Shown here one piece after another: positions 30,709 through 39,735 of a stretch of DNA of 40,462 bases. Origin of the DNA: an uncultured Pelagibacteraceae bacterium (lineage in GTDB: Bacteria; Pseudomonadota; Alphaproteobacteria; Pelagibacterales; Pelagibacteraceae); contig CABXSO010000008.1 in the NCBI GenBank assembly GCA_902514945.1, forward strand, positions 1-40,462. The letters run 5' to 3'. Each line of letters starts with the position of its first letter. Position 1 is the stretch's first letter. The notes beneath the pieces are model-generated. The model had not been told where the DNA came from and did no database searches. It was given only the letters and a program-made list of their open reading frames with translations. Both the position numbers and the translations under genes were made by a program.

Positions 30709-33186
30709 TTAATTTAAATTTAAATTTTTCAAAATTTTAAAGGGATTTTCTTTGTTATTTTTTTTGACCTCAATTTTAATCTTCTTTTTTGGCATGTATT
30801 TAAAAAATACTTCATTTTCTTTTTCTATAACTTTGTAACTCATTATTTTTAGTAATTGTTTGAAATTATCTTTACTACACCCCAACAAATTTAACATTTC
30901 TGGTACCATTTTTATTTCTTGCAAATTCCCAATTTTTGAATTAATTATTTTAACAAACAATCTCTCTAAAATATCAATTCTTATATAAAAATTGTTAAAT
31001 TTTTCAAAGCCGCAAATTAGCATAAAACTTTTATTTTTAAATTTATCATTACTAATAAAATTGAGACCAAAAGTTGGTGGCTCTAAATTTAGGAATTTTT
31101 GATTATGATTTTTCCAAAGCAGTGTTCTTAGAGAAACAGGTTCTGGTTTAATTAGTTTGTTTAAGAAAACATGGTATCTTCCAAATTTTACTCCTAAATC
31201 TCTTAGAATTTTTCTATCACTTTGATCTAACTTTTGAATATAAGTTGACACTTGATCCCTTATCAAAACACCATTATTTTCATAAAGCTGATATGCTAAC
31301 GCTTTAATTGATGAGTTTTTATCCTCAAGATTTTTTAAATCAAAAAGACTTTTTAAAGTCGTATTAATTTTATTTTTTAACCATTTTTCTAAAAAATTTA
31401 TTAGCTTATCTCTCTGGTTCTTTTCGAGCATGTCATCAACTAATAATTCAATGTTGGGGGTTAAATAATCTTTTCCTGGGATTAACTTACCTATAGACGA
31501 ATTTTCCCAATAAACTTTAAAATCACTCTTTAGATCTAATAAACCTGTATCAATTATCATTTGAATTCTTTTCTGAAGTTCAGGACCAATCGTTTTTCTT
31601 GCAGCTTTTTTTAAAGATTTGATATCGGTTTCAGGTGCTCCCTTCTTAAAATCAAGTTCTAATTTTAGACCATTAATTTTACCAATAAACTGATTATCAA
31701 TCATGACATCATTGTTCTCTAAAACTTTTGTATCGAATTCCATATCTTGTTTCAAACCTCTTGCAAGTACGCTCGCTCTCTTGTCAATAAATGTTTTTGT
31801 AATTTCTTCATGAAGTCTATCTGAAAGTCTATCTTCTAAGAATTTTGTTTTTTCTATCCAATAATTTTGATTTTCAACCCAATTGTTTTTATTTGAAACA
31901 TAAGACCAAGTTCTAACATTTGCAATTCTATTTGCTAAAGAATCGACATTTCCATCTAATTTATTAAGTTTCATAAGCTGTAAATGCATAAAATTATCAG
32001 TTATTTTTGCTTTATCGCTGTTTAAAAAATTAAATACTTTTCCGACAACATCTATGTGATTTCCATAGGTTTTTTTGACAAAATCAGGAATTTGACAACA
32101 TTCCCATAATAAAATTAGGGTCTCTTTGACATTATTAACATTATATAAATCTAATTTTTTTATGAAATATTTAAGAACCTTCTCATCTTCACATTCTTGA
32201 ATTTTTCTTAACCAATCTTTATTTGGTTTTTCCTCAAGTGATTTTAATAAAACTGATGGATTGTTAAAATTCAAATTAGAATTTCTCCAAAATAAGGTTC
32301 TTACCTCCTCAAATTTATGATTTTCTAATAAGTCAACCTCCTCGGCCGTTATCTCCTTACAATCACCTGTAATACCAAAATTACCATCATTAAGATACCT
32401 GCCTGCTCTACCTGCAATTTGCCCTATTTCAGATAGATTAAGTTTTCTAGATTTTTTTCCATCAAATTTTTTTAAATTTGAAAAATATACATGATCAAGA
32501 TCCATATTGATTCCCATTCCTATGGCATCAGTTGCTACCAAAAAATCAACATCTCCCGATTGATATAAATCAACCTGAGCATTTCTAGTTTTTGGACTTA
32601 ATGATCCCATTACTATTGCTGCCCCACCCTTTTGTCTTCGAAGTAATTCAGCGATTGCGTATACCTCCTCTGTTGAAAAAGCTATAATTGCTGTTTTCCT
32701 ATTAATTCTTGAAATCTTTTTATGCCCTGCGTATGTAAGATTAGATAGTCTTTTTCTATTGATGAACTCTATATCTTCATTTAATTTAGAGATAATACTT
32801 TTGATTGTATTTGATCCCATAAACATTGTAAGCTTACTACCTCTCATATTTAATAGTCTATCGGTAAAAATGTGACCACGTTCATGGTCCGCACACATCT
32901 GAATTTCATCAATACCAACAAATTCTAAATCTTTGTCTATCGGCATAGACTCTACTGTGCATAAGAAATATTTTGCATTTATTGGTATAATTTTTTCTTC
33001 ACCAGTTATCAAAGCAACTTCATCATATTTAGTTTTCTTAATAACTTTGTCATATACCTCACGAGCTAAAAGCCTCAATGGAAAACCTATCATTCCAGTA
33101 TCAAAAGAAAGCATGGTTTCTATTGCAAGATGAGTTTTACCTGTGTTTGTAGGACCCAGTACTGCTGTGATTTTATTTTTTTTCAT
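30709..33186 (-). CDS. Suv3-like superfamily 2 RNA/DNA helicase
   Basis: The 825-residue protein starts with the Walker A AVLGPTNTGKTHLAIETML (GPTNTGKT, residues 11-18), GFPLRLLAREVYDKV and a DEIQ-type motif II (VGIDEIQMCADHERGH). Domain 2 shows GGAAIVMGSLSPKTRNAQVD, FLVATDAIGMGINMDLDHV and QIAGRAGRY. The pattern is that of SUPV3L1/Suv3, which in mitochondria unwinds RNA for the degradosome with PNPase; alphaproteobacteria carry a related helicase. The long C-terminal half is less conserved. No zinc finger or S4 domain follows it here; the next gene is TerB-like. It heads the helicase-terB-fdxA-carD transcript. Confidence 0.9.
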   Translation of the reverse strand: MKKNKITAVLGPTNTGKTHLAIETMLSFDTGMIGFPLRLLAREVYDKVIKKTKYDEVALITGEEKIIPINAKYFLCTVESMPIDKDLEFVGIDEIQMCADHERGHIFTDRLLNMRGSKLTMFMGSNTIKSIISKLNEDIEFINRKRLSNLTYAGHKKISRINRKTAIIAFSTEEVYAIAELLRRQKGGAAIVMGSLSPKTRNAQVDLYQSGDVDFLVATDAIGMGINMDLDHVYFSNLKKFDGKKSRKLNLSEIGQIAGRAGRYLNDGNFGITGDCKEITAEEVDLLENHKFEEVRTLFWRNSNLNFNNPSVLLKSLEEKPNKDWLRKIQECEDEKVLKYFIKKLDLYNVNNVKETLILLWECCQIPDFVKKTYGNHIDVVGKVFNFLNSDKAKITDNFMHLQLMKLNKLDGNVDSLANRIANVRTWSYVSNKNNWVENQNYWIEKTKFLEDRLSDRLHEEITKTFIDKRASVLARGLKQDMEFDTKVLENNDVMIDNQFIGKINGLKLELDFKKGAPETDIKSLKKAARKTIGPELQKRIQMIIDTGLLDLKSDFKVYWENSSIGKLIPGKDYLTPNIELLVDDMLEKNQRDKLINFLEKWLKNKINTTLKSLFDLKNLEDKNSSIKALAYQLYENNGVLIRDQVSTYIQKLDQSDRKILRDLGVKFGRYHVFLNKLIKPEPVSLRTLLWKNHNQKFLNLEPPTFGLNFISNDKFKNKSFMLICGFEKFNNFYIRIDILERLFVKIINSKIGNLQEIKMVPEMLNLLGCSKDNFKQLLKIMSYKVIEKENEVFFKYMPKKKIKIEVKKNNKENPFKILKNLNLN

Positions 33187-33363
33187 TTCTATCTTTGGTA
33201 TGTTAAATATTTCACCTACAAGATATAGTTGTTTGCAAAGAACAAAAATAGACTAAAACATGACCGAATCATTAGATTAAAAGTTCTCATTTCAAATTTT
33301 AATCAGTTTTACTTTTAACATAATATAATTAATTACTCAAAATAAGATATTAGCCATTCAGTC

Positions 33364-33768
33364 TTAAGACTTCATTTTAAGAATTTTCCAAACACCAGAG
33401 GCTGAAGTAATAATTTTATTATTACATTTTAACTCACAAAATAAAAATACTAATGTTTTAGTTTTTTTTTGAATTTTTACATGTCCGATAATTTCATCAC
33501 CAATTTTTGAAGCTCCAATATATTTTAAATCTAAAGAGATTGTCACACATGGTGCATTTTCAGAACAACGATGTGCTGCTGTCCCAGCACCAGCATCTAT
33601 TAAAGCTGCCAAATATCCTCCATGAGTAATACCTGCCGCGTTCAAATGATTTTGATCTATAATAGATTTAAATTCATACTCATTTTCAGAAATATTTCTA
33701 AACATAACACCACCATTGTGTTTCATAAAACCATTTTTTAAACTTATTTGTTCAAATTTATTTGTCAT
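33364..33768 (-). CDS. PaaI-family hotdog thioesterase
   Basis: The 134-residue protein has the hotdog thioesterase signature: HLNAAGITHGGYLAALIDAGAGTAAH (the HGG motif and the catalytic acidic residue) and TISLDLKYIGASKIGDEI. Members hydrolyse acyl-CoA thioesters, often aromatic or short-chain, in the cytoplasm. The substrate here is unknown. A small membrane ORF ends 4 bases upstream of its start, and tRNA-Arg lies beyond that. Confidence 0.87.
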   Translation of the reverse strand: MTNKFEQISLKNGFMKHNGGVMFRNISENEYEFKSIIDQNHLNAAGITHGGYLAALIDAGAGTAAHRCSENAPCVTISLDLKYIGASKIGDEIIGHVKIQKKTKTLVFLFCELKCNNKIITSASGVWKILKMKS

Positions 33769-33772
33769 AATT

Positions 33773-33871
33773 TTAAAGAATAAATGTTAAAATTAATAAG
33801 ATTATAAAAATGATTATAAAAAAATAAATAACTGACATTTGAAGTGAAGATTTAATTAGCCATTTTATCAT
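33773..33871 (-). CDS. Possible 32-residue membrane peptide
   Basis: Reading leftward from ATG 33871 gives MIKWLIKSSLQMSVIYFFII and then IFIILLILTFIL: a short basic N terminus and one very hydrophobic helix. It lies between tRNA-Arg and the thioesterase gene, ending 4 bases before the latter starts. No Shine-Dalgarno is clear, and AT-rich DNA readily gives Ile/Leu/Phe runs, so the call is tentative. Confidence 0.35.
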   Translation of the reverse strand: MIKWLIKSSLQMSVIYFFIIIFIILLILTFIL

Positions 33872-33885
33872 AAATAATCTCTCTA

Positions 33886-33962
33886 TGGTGCGCCTGCTAG
33901 GAGTTGAACCCAGAACCTCCTGGTCCGTAGCCAAGCGCTCTATCCAATTGAGCTACAGGCGC
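33886..33962 (-). tRNA. tRNA-Arg (anticodon ACG)
   Basis: On the minus strand the acceptor stem GCGCCTG pairs with CAGGCGC. The D arm is GCTC AATTGGATA GAGC, and the anticodon stem CTTGG/CCAGG encloses CTACGGA, giving anticodon ACG (A34 probably inosine; reads CGU, CGC, CGA). The T arm contains GGTTCAACTCC, and the 3' CCA is encoded (33886-33888). It has normal class I length of 77 bases with CCA. Confidence 0.96.
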
Positions 33963-34034
33963 TTTTTTAAATTTTATTTATTATTCTATATCATTTTTTA
34001 GTGTATTTTAATGATAAGACAAATTTAAATTATT

Positions 34035-35210
34035 ATGAATAATTCAACAAAAGAAGTTGTAATTGTAGAAGCGATTAGAACTCCTATTGGATCTTATAAA
34101 GGAGCTTTAAAAGATCTAAGAGCGGATAAATTAGGCTCAATAGTAATAAGTGAGATTTTAAGAAAGACAAAATTTCATAAGAATGAGATAGATGAGGTAA
34201 TTATGGGCCAGGTACTTACAGCTGGGGGAGGACAAAATCCTGCAAGGCAGGCTGCTGTTAATGCTGGAATAGATATTTCAAAACCAGCATATATTATAAA
34301 TCAAGTGTGTGGTTCTGGATTAAGAGCTGTGATTTCAGGTTACCAATCAATTAAACTAGGTGAGGTAAAATGTGTGATTTCTGGAGGTCAAGAAAATATG
34401 TCTTTAGCACCTCATTCAATCTTTTTTAGAGATAATAAAAAAATTTCTGAAGAACAATTGGTAGATACAATGATCAGCGATGGATTAATAGATGCTTTTA
34501 ATAATTATCATATGGGTGTAACAGCTGAAAATGTTGCAAAGGAATTCAATATTTCAAGAGATGAACAGGATGATTTTGCACTAAATTCTCAAAAAAAAAC
34601 AGAGGTTGCAATTAGTATAAACAGATTTGATGAAGAATTAATAAAGATAAATCAAAACGGAAGTATTATTGATAAAGATGAGCATCCAAGAAAAGGGATC
34701 TTAAAATCTGATTTACAAAAATTACAAACTGTATTTTTAAATAATGGAACTGTTACACCAGGAAATTCATCTGGAATAAATGATGGTGCAGCAGCATTAT
34801 TGTTAACAACAGTTGAGGAAGCAAAAAAAAAATCAATGGACCCATTGGCAAAAATAATTTCATGGGCTTCAGTTGGTGTTGACCCAGCCTTAATGGGTCT
34901 TGGACCTATAGAAGCCGTTCGTGAAGCAGCTAAAAAAGCAAAATGGAACATAAGTGATATAGATTTATTTGAAATTAATGAAGCGTTTGCAGCCCAAAGT
35001 ATTGCTGTAATTCGTGAATTAAAGATTGATAAAAATAAGGTTAATGTAAATGGTGGAGCAATAGCTTTAGGTCATCCAATAGGGGCATCAGGAGCTAGAA
35101 TATTGGTTACCCTAATTCACGAAATGAAAAAACAGAAAAAGAGCAAAGGTTGTGCTACGCTTTGTATAGGTGGTGGCATGGGTATAGCATTATGTATTGA
35201 GAGAATTTAA
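34035..35210 (+). CDS. Acetyl-CoA C-acetyltransferase (thiolase)
   Basis: The enzyme condenses two acetyl-CoA to acetoacetyl-CoA or cleaves 3-ketoacyl-CoA. The 391-residue protein has the acyl-binding Cys in [17 protein letters not shown], then [10 protein letters not shown], the His in [27 protein letters not shown] and the second catalytic Cys in [18 protein letters not shown]. It resembles the biosynthetic PhaA/AtoB group, but biosynthetic and degradative thiolases cannot be separated with certainty from sequence alone. It stands alone after divergent tRNA-Arg; a tiny ORF overlaps its end on the other strand. Confidence 0.93.
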   Translation: [391 protein letters not shown]

Positions 35211-35323
35211 GAATTAATTTTTCTATATTTCTCATCTAATAAAACTTTTTGTATCCAAATTTTAGCATCTATACATGCGTCTTCTTTTGTGTGAAAAAGG
35301 GCATTTAAGAACTTTTTAAACAT
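35207..35323 (-). CDS. Small 38-residue protein, unknown
   Basis: Leftward from ATG 35323 the product is MFKKFLNALFHTKEDACIDA followed by KIWIQKVLLDEKYRKINS, a mixed hydrophobic and charged sequence that looks like an amphipathic helix, not a low-complexity AT artefact. The Shine-Dalgarno-like AGGATC lies about 10 bases upstream of the ATG. The stop overlaps the last codons of the convergent thiolase gene by four bases. No family was recognised. Confidence 0.5.
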   Translation of the reverse strand: MFKKFLNALFHTKEDACIDAKIWIQKVLLDEKYRKINS

Positions 35324-35423
35324 TTTTTGATCCTACTAATAAAGAGTGTCAAAAAATTGGGCAGAATGTGTTAAAATTAGCAATTAAGTAAATTTATATA
35401 TTGTATAAGATCTAAGATAACAA

Positions 35424-38400
35424 ATGAGTGAAAAATTATTAGTGCCTGACATAGGTGATTTTGAAAATGTAGAGGTCATTGAGTTATTAGTAAAGGAGGG
35501 CCAAGAGATAAAAAAAAATGATTCCGTCGTAACTATTGAGAGTGATAAATCAAGTGTTGAAATACCTTCAACATTATCTGGTAAAATTGAGTCGATAAAA
35601 ATTAAGGTTGGAGACAAAGTTTCAAAAGGTGATTTACTTTTGAATATTTCAACTTTAAATGAAATTAGTTCACAATCTAAAATAATTCCAAAAGATACTG
35701 AAAGTTTGATTAAAGAAGCTGAAAAATCATTAGAAAAAAAGCATGATCAAAGCACCCAAATAGATAATAATGAGAGAAAAAAATCTGAAATTATCCAAGT
35801 TGTAAATGGTGGTGATATTGATCCACTAGAAACTAATGATTGGCTGGAGTCCCTTTCAGCAGTGATTGAAAAAGATGGTAATCAAAGAGCTCACTATTTA
35901 ATTAAAGAACTAATCAATAAAGCTTATATGAATGGTGCAAATATACCTTATACGCAAAATACACCTTATATAAATACAATCCCAGCAAATGAAGAAAAAA
36001 AGTCTAATGGTGACCAAAATATTGAGCGAAAAATTAGATCATTTATAAGATGGAATTCTGCTGCAATGGTTGTTCGAGCAAATAAAAAATTTCCTGAACT
36101 TGGTGGACATATTGGTACATTTGCATCTGCAGCTACACTCTACGACGTAGGAATGAATCATTTTTGGCGTGCTAAAAATAATAAATTTGGTGGAGACTTG
36201 ATTTATTTTCAAGGTCATAGTGCACCAGGAATGTATGCTAGAGCATTTCTTGAAGGTAGGCTAAATGAAAAACAGCTAGATAGTTTTCGACAAGAAGTTG
36301 ATCCAGGAGGTTTGTCATCTTACCCACATCCTTGGTTGATGCCAAAATTTTGGCAATTTCCAACTGTCTCGATGGGATTAGGCCCAATGTTAGCAATCTA
36401 TCAAGCAAGATATATGAAGTATTTAATTAATAGAGGTTTGATTAAAGATGAAGGAAGAAAGGTATGGGCTTTTTTAGGTGATGGAGAAATGGATGAACCA
36501 GAGTCATTGGGGGCAATTGGTTTAGCAGCTAGAGAAAAATTAGATAATTTAGTCTTCGTAATTAATTGTAATCTCCAAAGACTGGACGGACCAGTAAGGG
36601 GAAATGGAAAAATAATACAAGAGTTAGAGGGAATTTTTAGAGGCGCAGGATGGAATGTAATTAAGGTAATTTGGGGCTCTTATTGGGATTCATTATTAGC
36701 GAATGATAAAACTGGTCATTTAATCAAAGTTATGAATGAAACTGTTGATGGTGAGTATCAAGCAATGAAAGCAAGAGACGGTGCATATGTTAGAGAAAAG
36801 TTTTTTGGTAAATATCCAGAAACAAAAGAACTGATCTCAAGTCTTTCTGACAAAGACATCTGGAGATTAAACAGAGGCGGTCACGATCCTCACAAGGTTT
36901 ATGCAGCTTATGACAAAGCTTCAAAAAACGTAGGAAGTCCAACAGTAGTGATTGCTAAGACTATTAAAGGTTATGGAATGGGAAAAAGTGGAGAAAGTGT
37001 TAATACAACACATCAAACTAAGAAATTAGATATTGATGATTTGATGTATTATAGAGATAGATTTGATGTACCTTTAACAGATAAACAAGTTCAAAATATT
37101 GAATATTATAAGCCAAATCAAAATTCACCAGAAATAAAATACTTAAAAGAAAGAAGACTGCAGCTCGGTGGCTTCATACCAGAGAGAACTACTTACGCAA
37201 AACCTATTAAGGCACCTCCAAAAGATATTTTCAACAACATGAAAGAGTCTACTGGTAAAAAAGAAATGTCCACAACTATGGCTCTGGTTAGGATGCTTAC
37301 AAATCTTTTAAGAGATAAAAATGTTGCCTCAAGGTTAGTTCCTATTATTCCAGATGAAGCAAGAACTTTTGGTATGGAGGGTTTTTTTCAAAAAATTGGT
37401 ATCTATGCACATGAAGGACAAAAATATGAACCAGAAGACTCCGCACAACTGAGTTCATATAGAGAGGAAAAAAGCGGACAAGTTTTAGAGGAGGGAATTA
37501 ATGAAGCTGGCGCCATGTCATCCTGGATTGCTGCTGGAACTTCATACACAAATCATGACATTGAAATGATTCCTATTTATCTTTTTTATTCAATGTTTGG
37601 TTTTCAAAGAATAGGTGATTTTGCTTGGGCCGGAGCAGATAGTCAATCAAGAGGGTTTTTAATTGGTGCCACCGCTGGGAGAACAACATTAGCAGGAGAA
37701 GGTTTACAACATCAAGATGGACATAGTCATTTACTCGCATCAACTATTCCTAATTGTAAGTCCTATGACCCAACATTTCATTATGAGCTAGCAACCATCT
37801 TTAGAGAAGGACTAAAAAGAATGCACGAGAAAAAAGAAAATATTTTTTATTACATTACAACAATGAACGAAAATTATCCTCATCCTGCTATGCCAACAGA
37901 AAAATCATGTGAAGAGGGTATACTAAAAGGAATGTATAAAATTAAAGAATTTAATAAATATAAAAAAACTAAAATTCAATTCTTGGGGTCTGGAACAATT
38001 TTAAGAGAAATGATTGCTGGCGCTGAAATTTTACAAAATGAATATCAAATTGATAGCGAGATTTGGAGTGTTACTAGTTTTAATGAACTAAGAAGAGATG
38101 GTTTAGAGGTCGAGAGATATAATTTATTAAATCCTGAAAAAGAACCTAAAAAGTCATATGTTGAGAATTGTTTAGGTAAAACTGAAGGTCCTATTTTAGC
38201 AGCTTCTGATTATATGAGAATGAACTCAGACCAAATTCGACCCTATGTTAACAAGAGCTTTTATTCTTTAGGAACAGATGGATTTGGTCGAAGTGATACA
38301 AGAAAAAATTTAAGGAAGTTTTTTGAAGTTGATAAAGAGCATATTGTAACTTATGGACTAAGTGTTTTAGCAAGAGAACAATTAACAGCTTCTAAATACG

Positions 38401-38462
38401 CTGAAGAGGCAATACAGAAATATAAAATTGATAAAAATAAACCGATGCCGACAAAATTATAA
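35424..38462 (+). CDS. aceE: Pyruvate dehydrogenase E1 (homodimer type) with an N-terminal lipoyl domain
   Basis: The E1 component decarboxylates pyruvate with thiamine diphosphate and acetylates a lipoyl group. The protein has 1012 residues, about 125 more than E. coli AceE (887). The extra part is a complete lipoyl domain, residues 1-80, with lipoyl lysine Lys42 in TIESDKSSVEIPS. A charged linker to about residue 125 follows, then a full AceE: LSAVIEKDGNQRAHYLIKEL, GGHIGTFASAATLYDVG, HSAPGMYARAFLEGRL, the TPP motif GDGEMDEPESLG from residue 352 to INCNLQRLDGPVRGN, HDPHKVYAAY and LQHQDGHSHLLAS. The gene overlaps aceF by one base. Homodimeric E1 in an alphaproteobacterium is itself less usual than PdhA/PdhB. 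Confidence 0.94.
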   Translation: MSEKLLVPDIGDFENVEVIELLVKEGQEIKKNDSVVTIESDKSSVEIPSTLSGKIESIKIKVGDKVSKGDLLLNISTLNEISSQSKIIPKDTESLIKEAEKSLEKKHDQSTQIDNNERKKSEIIQVVNGGDIDPLETNDWLESLSAVIEKDGNQRAHYLIKELINKAYMNGANIPYTQNTPYINTIPANEEKKSNGDQNIERKIRSFIRWNSAAMVVRANKKFPELGGHIGTFASAATLYDVGMNHFWRAKNNKFGGDLIYFQGHSAPGMYARAFLEGRLNEKQLDSFRQEVDPGGLSSYPHPWLMPKFWQFPTVSMGLGPMLAIYQARYMKYLINRGLIKDEGRKVWAFLGDGEMDEPESLGAIGLAAREKLDNLVFVINCNLQRLDGPVRGNGKIIQELEGIFRGAGWNVIKVIWGSYWDSLLANDKTGHLIKVMNETVDGEYQAMKARDGAYVREKFFGKYPETKELISSLSDKDIWRLNRGGHDPHKVYAAYDKASKNVGSPTVVIAKTIKGYGMGKSGESVNTTHQTKKLDIDDLMYYRDRFDVPLTDKQVQNIEYYKPNQNSPEIKYLKERRLQLGGFIPERTTYAKPIKAPPKDIFNNMKESTGKKEMSTTMALVRMLTNLLRDKNVASRLVPIIPDEARTFGMEGFFQKIGIYAHEGQKYEPEDSAQLSSYREEKSGQVLEEGINEAGAMSSWIAAGTSYTNHDIEMIPIYLFYSMFGFQRIGDFAWAGADSQSRGFLIGATAGRTTLAGEGLQHQDGHSHLLASTIPNCKSYDPTFHYELATIFREGLKRMHEKKENIFYYITTMNENYPHPAMPTEKSCEEGILKGMYKIKEFNKYKKTKIQFLGSGTILREMIAGAEILQNEYQIDSEIWSVTSFNELRRDGLEVERYNLLNPEKEPKKSYVENCLGKTEGPILAASDYMRMNSDQIRPYVNKSFYSLGTDGFGRSDTRKNLRKFFEVDKEHIVTYGLSVLAREQLTASKYAEEAIQKYKIDKNKPMPTKL

Positions 38463-39727
38463 TGCCAAAAAAAGATGTAAAAGTCCCAAATATTGGTGAA
38501 TTTAAAGATGTAGAAATTATTGAAGTTTTAGTAAAAAAGGGTCAAAAAATAAAAAAAAACGATCCGCTCATAACCATTGAAAGTGATAAATCAAGTGTAG
38601 AAATACCCTCATTAGATGATGGAACTGTAATTTCTTTAAATGTTAAAATTGGAGACAAGGTATCTGAAGGTGATAAAATTATTGAAATTGAAAGTGTAGA
38701 AGAAATAAAAGAAAAAAGTGTTAACGAATTAACAAAAATTCAATTACCAAAAGATATAAAAAAAAATGAAGCAATAAAAGGAGAAGGATTTGAAAATATA
38801 ATAATCAGAGATTTTTCCGATAAAGCTTCTGCATCACCGAAAGTAAGAAAATTTGCGAGAGAACTTGGGATAGATATCAATGAAGTATCTGGTAGCGAAA
38901 GACAAGGTAGAGTTACTGAAAGTGATGTAAAGTTATTTGTTGCAAATAAACCTCATAAAAGTTTTAAAGATCAAAACATAACTGAACAAAAGATTGAACA
39001 AGAATACCTTCATTCAGAGTTTGGCGAAGTAGACATTAAAGATATTCCTAGAGTAAAAAAGTTATCATCTAAATATTTGATGAAATCTTGGTCGAAAATT
39101 CCCCATGTAACTAATCATGATGAAGCTGATATAACAGAATTAGAGGAATTTAGAACTTCACTAACAGATATATATACCGGAGAGAAAAAAAAAATTACGC
39201 CACTAGCTTTTATTGTAAAAGCATTAACAACATCATTAAAAAAATTTCCAAATTTTAACACATCAATCGATGATATTGAGAATGGTAAAATGACCGTTAA
39301 ACGATATTATCATGTTGGAATAGCAGTAGATACTCCACATGGCTTGATGGTTCCAAAATTAAGAAATGCCGATAATAAAAATATTTCCTTAATAAGCACA
39401 GAATTAAAAAAGATAAGTCAAGAGTGTAGAGATCTTAAAATTGATAAAAAAGAATTATTTGGAGGCTCTATGACAATAACAAGCCTTGGTGGGATTGGAG
39501 GATCTTTTTTTACACCAATTATAAATTATCCAGAGGTTGCTATCTTAGGAGTCGGTAGAGCAGAGAAAAAACAAGTATTTATTAATGGAAGTTTTGTTAC
39601 TCGCACAATGCTACCATTATCACTGTCTTATGATCACAGAATTATTGATGGCGCAGAGGCAGCCCGTTTTAATAATGATTTGAAAGAAAATCTGGGTAAA
39701 AATTTTGCATATAAGTTAGCTGTTTAA
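38462..39727 (+). CDS. aceF: Dihydrolipoyllysine-residue acetyltransferase, E2 of pyruvate dehydrogenase
   Basis: E2 moves the acetyl group from lipoate to CoA and forms the core of the complex. The 421 residues split into a lipoyl domain (1-80, Lys43 in TIESDKSSVEIPS), a linker, a peripheral subunit-binding domain around residues 123-158 (ASPKVRKFARELGIDINEVSGSERQGRVTESDV) and the catalytic domain. The active-site DHRIIDG at the C terminus has His392 and Asp396. Only one lipoyl domain is present on E2. The lipoyl region is very similar to that at the start of aceE, including near-identical DNA. No E3 gene is in the window. Confidence 0.96.
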   Translation: MPKKDVKVPNIGEFKDVEIIEVLVKKGQKIKKNDPLITIESDKSSVEIPSLDDGTVISLNVKIGDKVSEGDKIIEIESVEEIKEKSVNELTKIQLPKDIKKNEAIKGEGFENIIIRDFSDKASASPKVRKFARELGIDINEVSGSERQGRVTESDVKLFVANKPHKSFKDQNITEQKIEQEYLHSEFGEVDIKDIPRVKKLSSKYLMKSWSKIPHVTNHDEADITELEEFRTSLTDIYTGEKKKITPLAFIVKALTTSLKKFPNFNTSIDDIENGKMTVKRYYHVGIAVDTPHGLMVPKLRNADNKNISLISTELKKISQECRDLKIDKKELFGGSMTITSLGGIGGSFFTPIINYPEVAILGVGRAEKKQVFINGSFVTRTMLPLSLSYDHRIIDGAEAARFNNDLKENLGKNFAYKLAV

Positions 39728-39735
39728 CTAAAATT

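Noticed and set aside
33187..33363. Possible gene or small RNA between the thioesterase and helicase genes
   Set aside because: No ORF with plausible composition, no tRNA-like fold and no clear terminator could be found.
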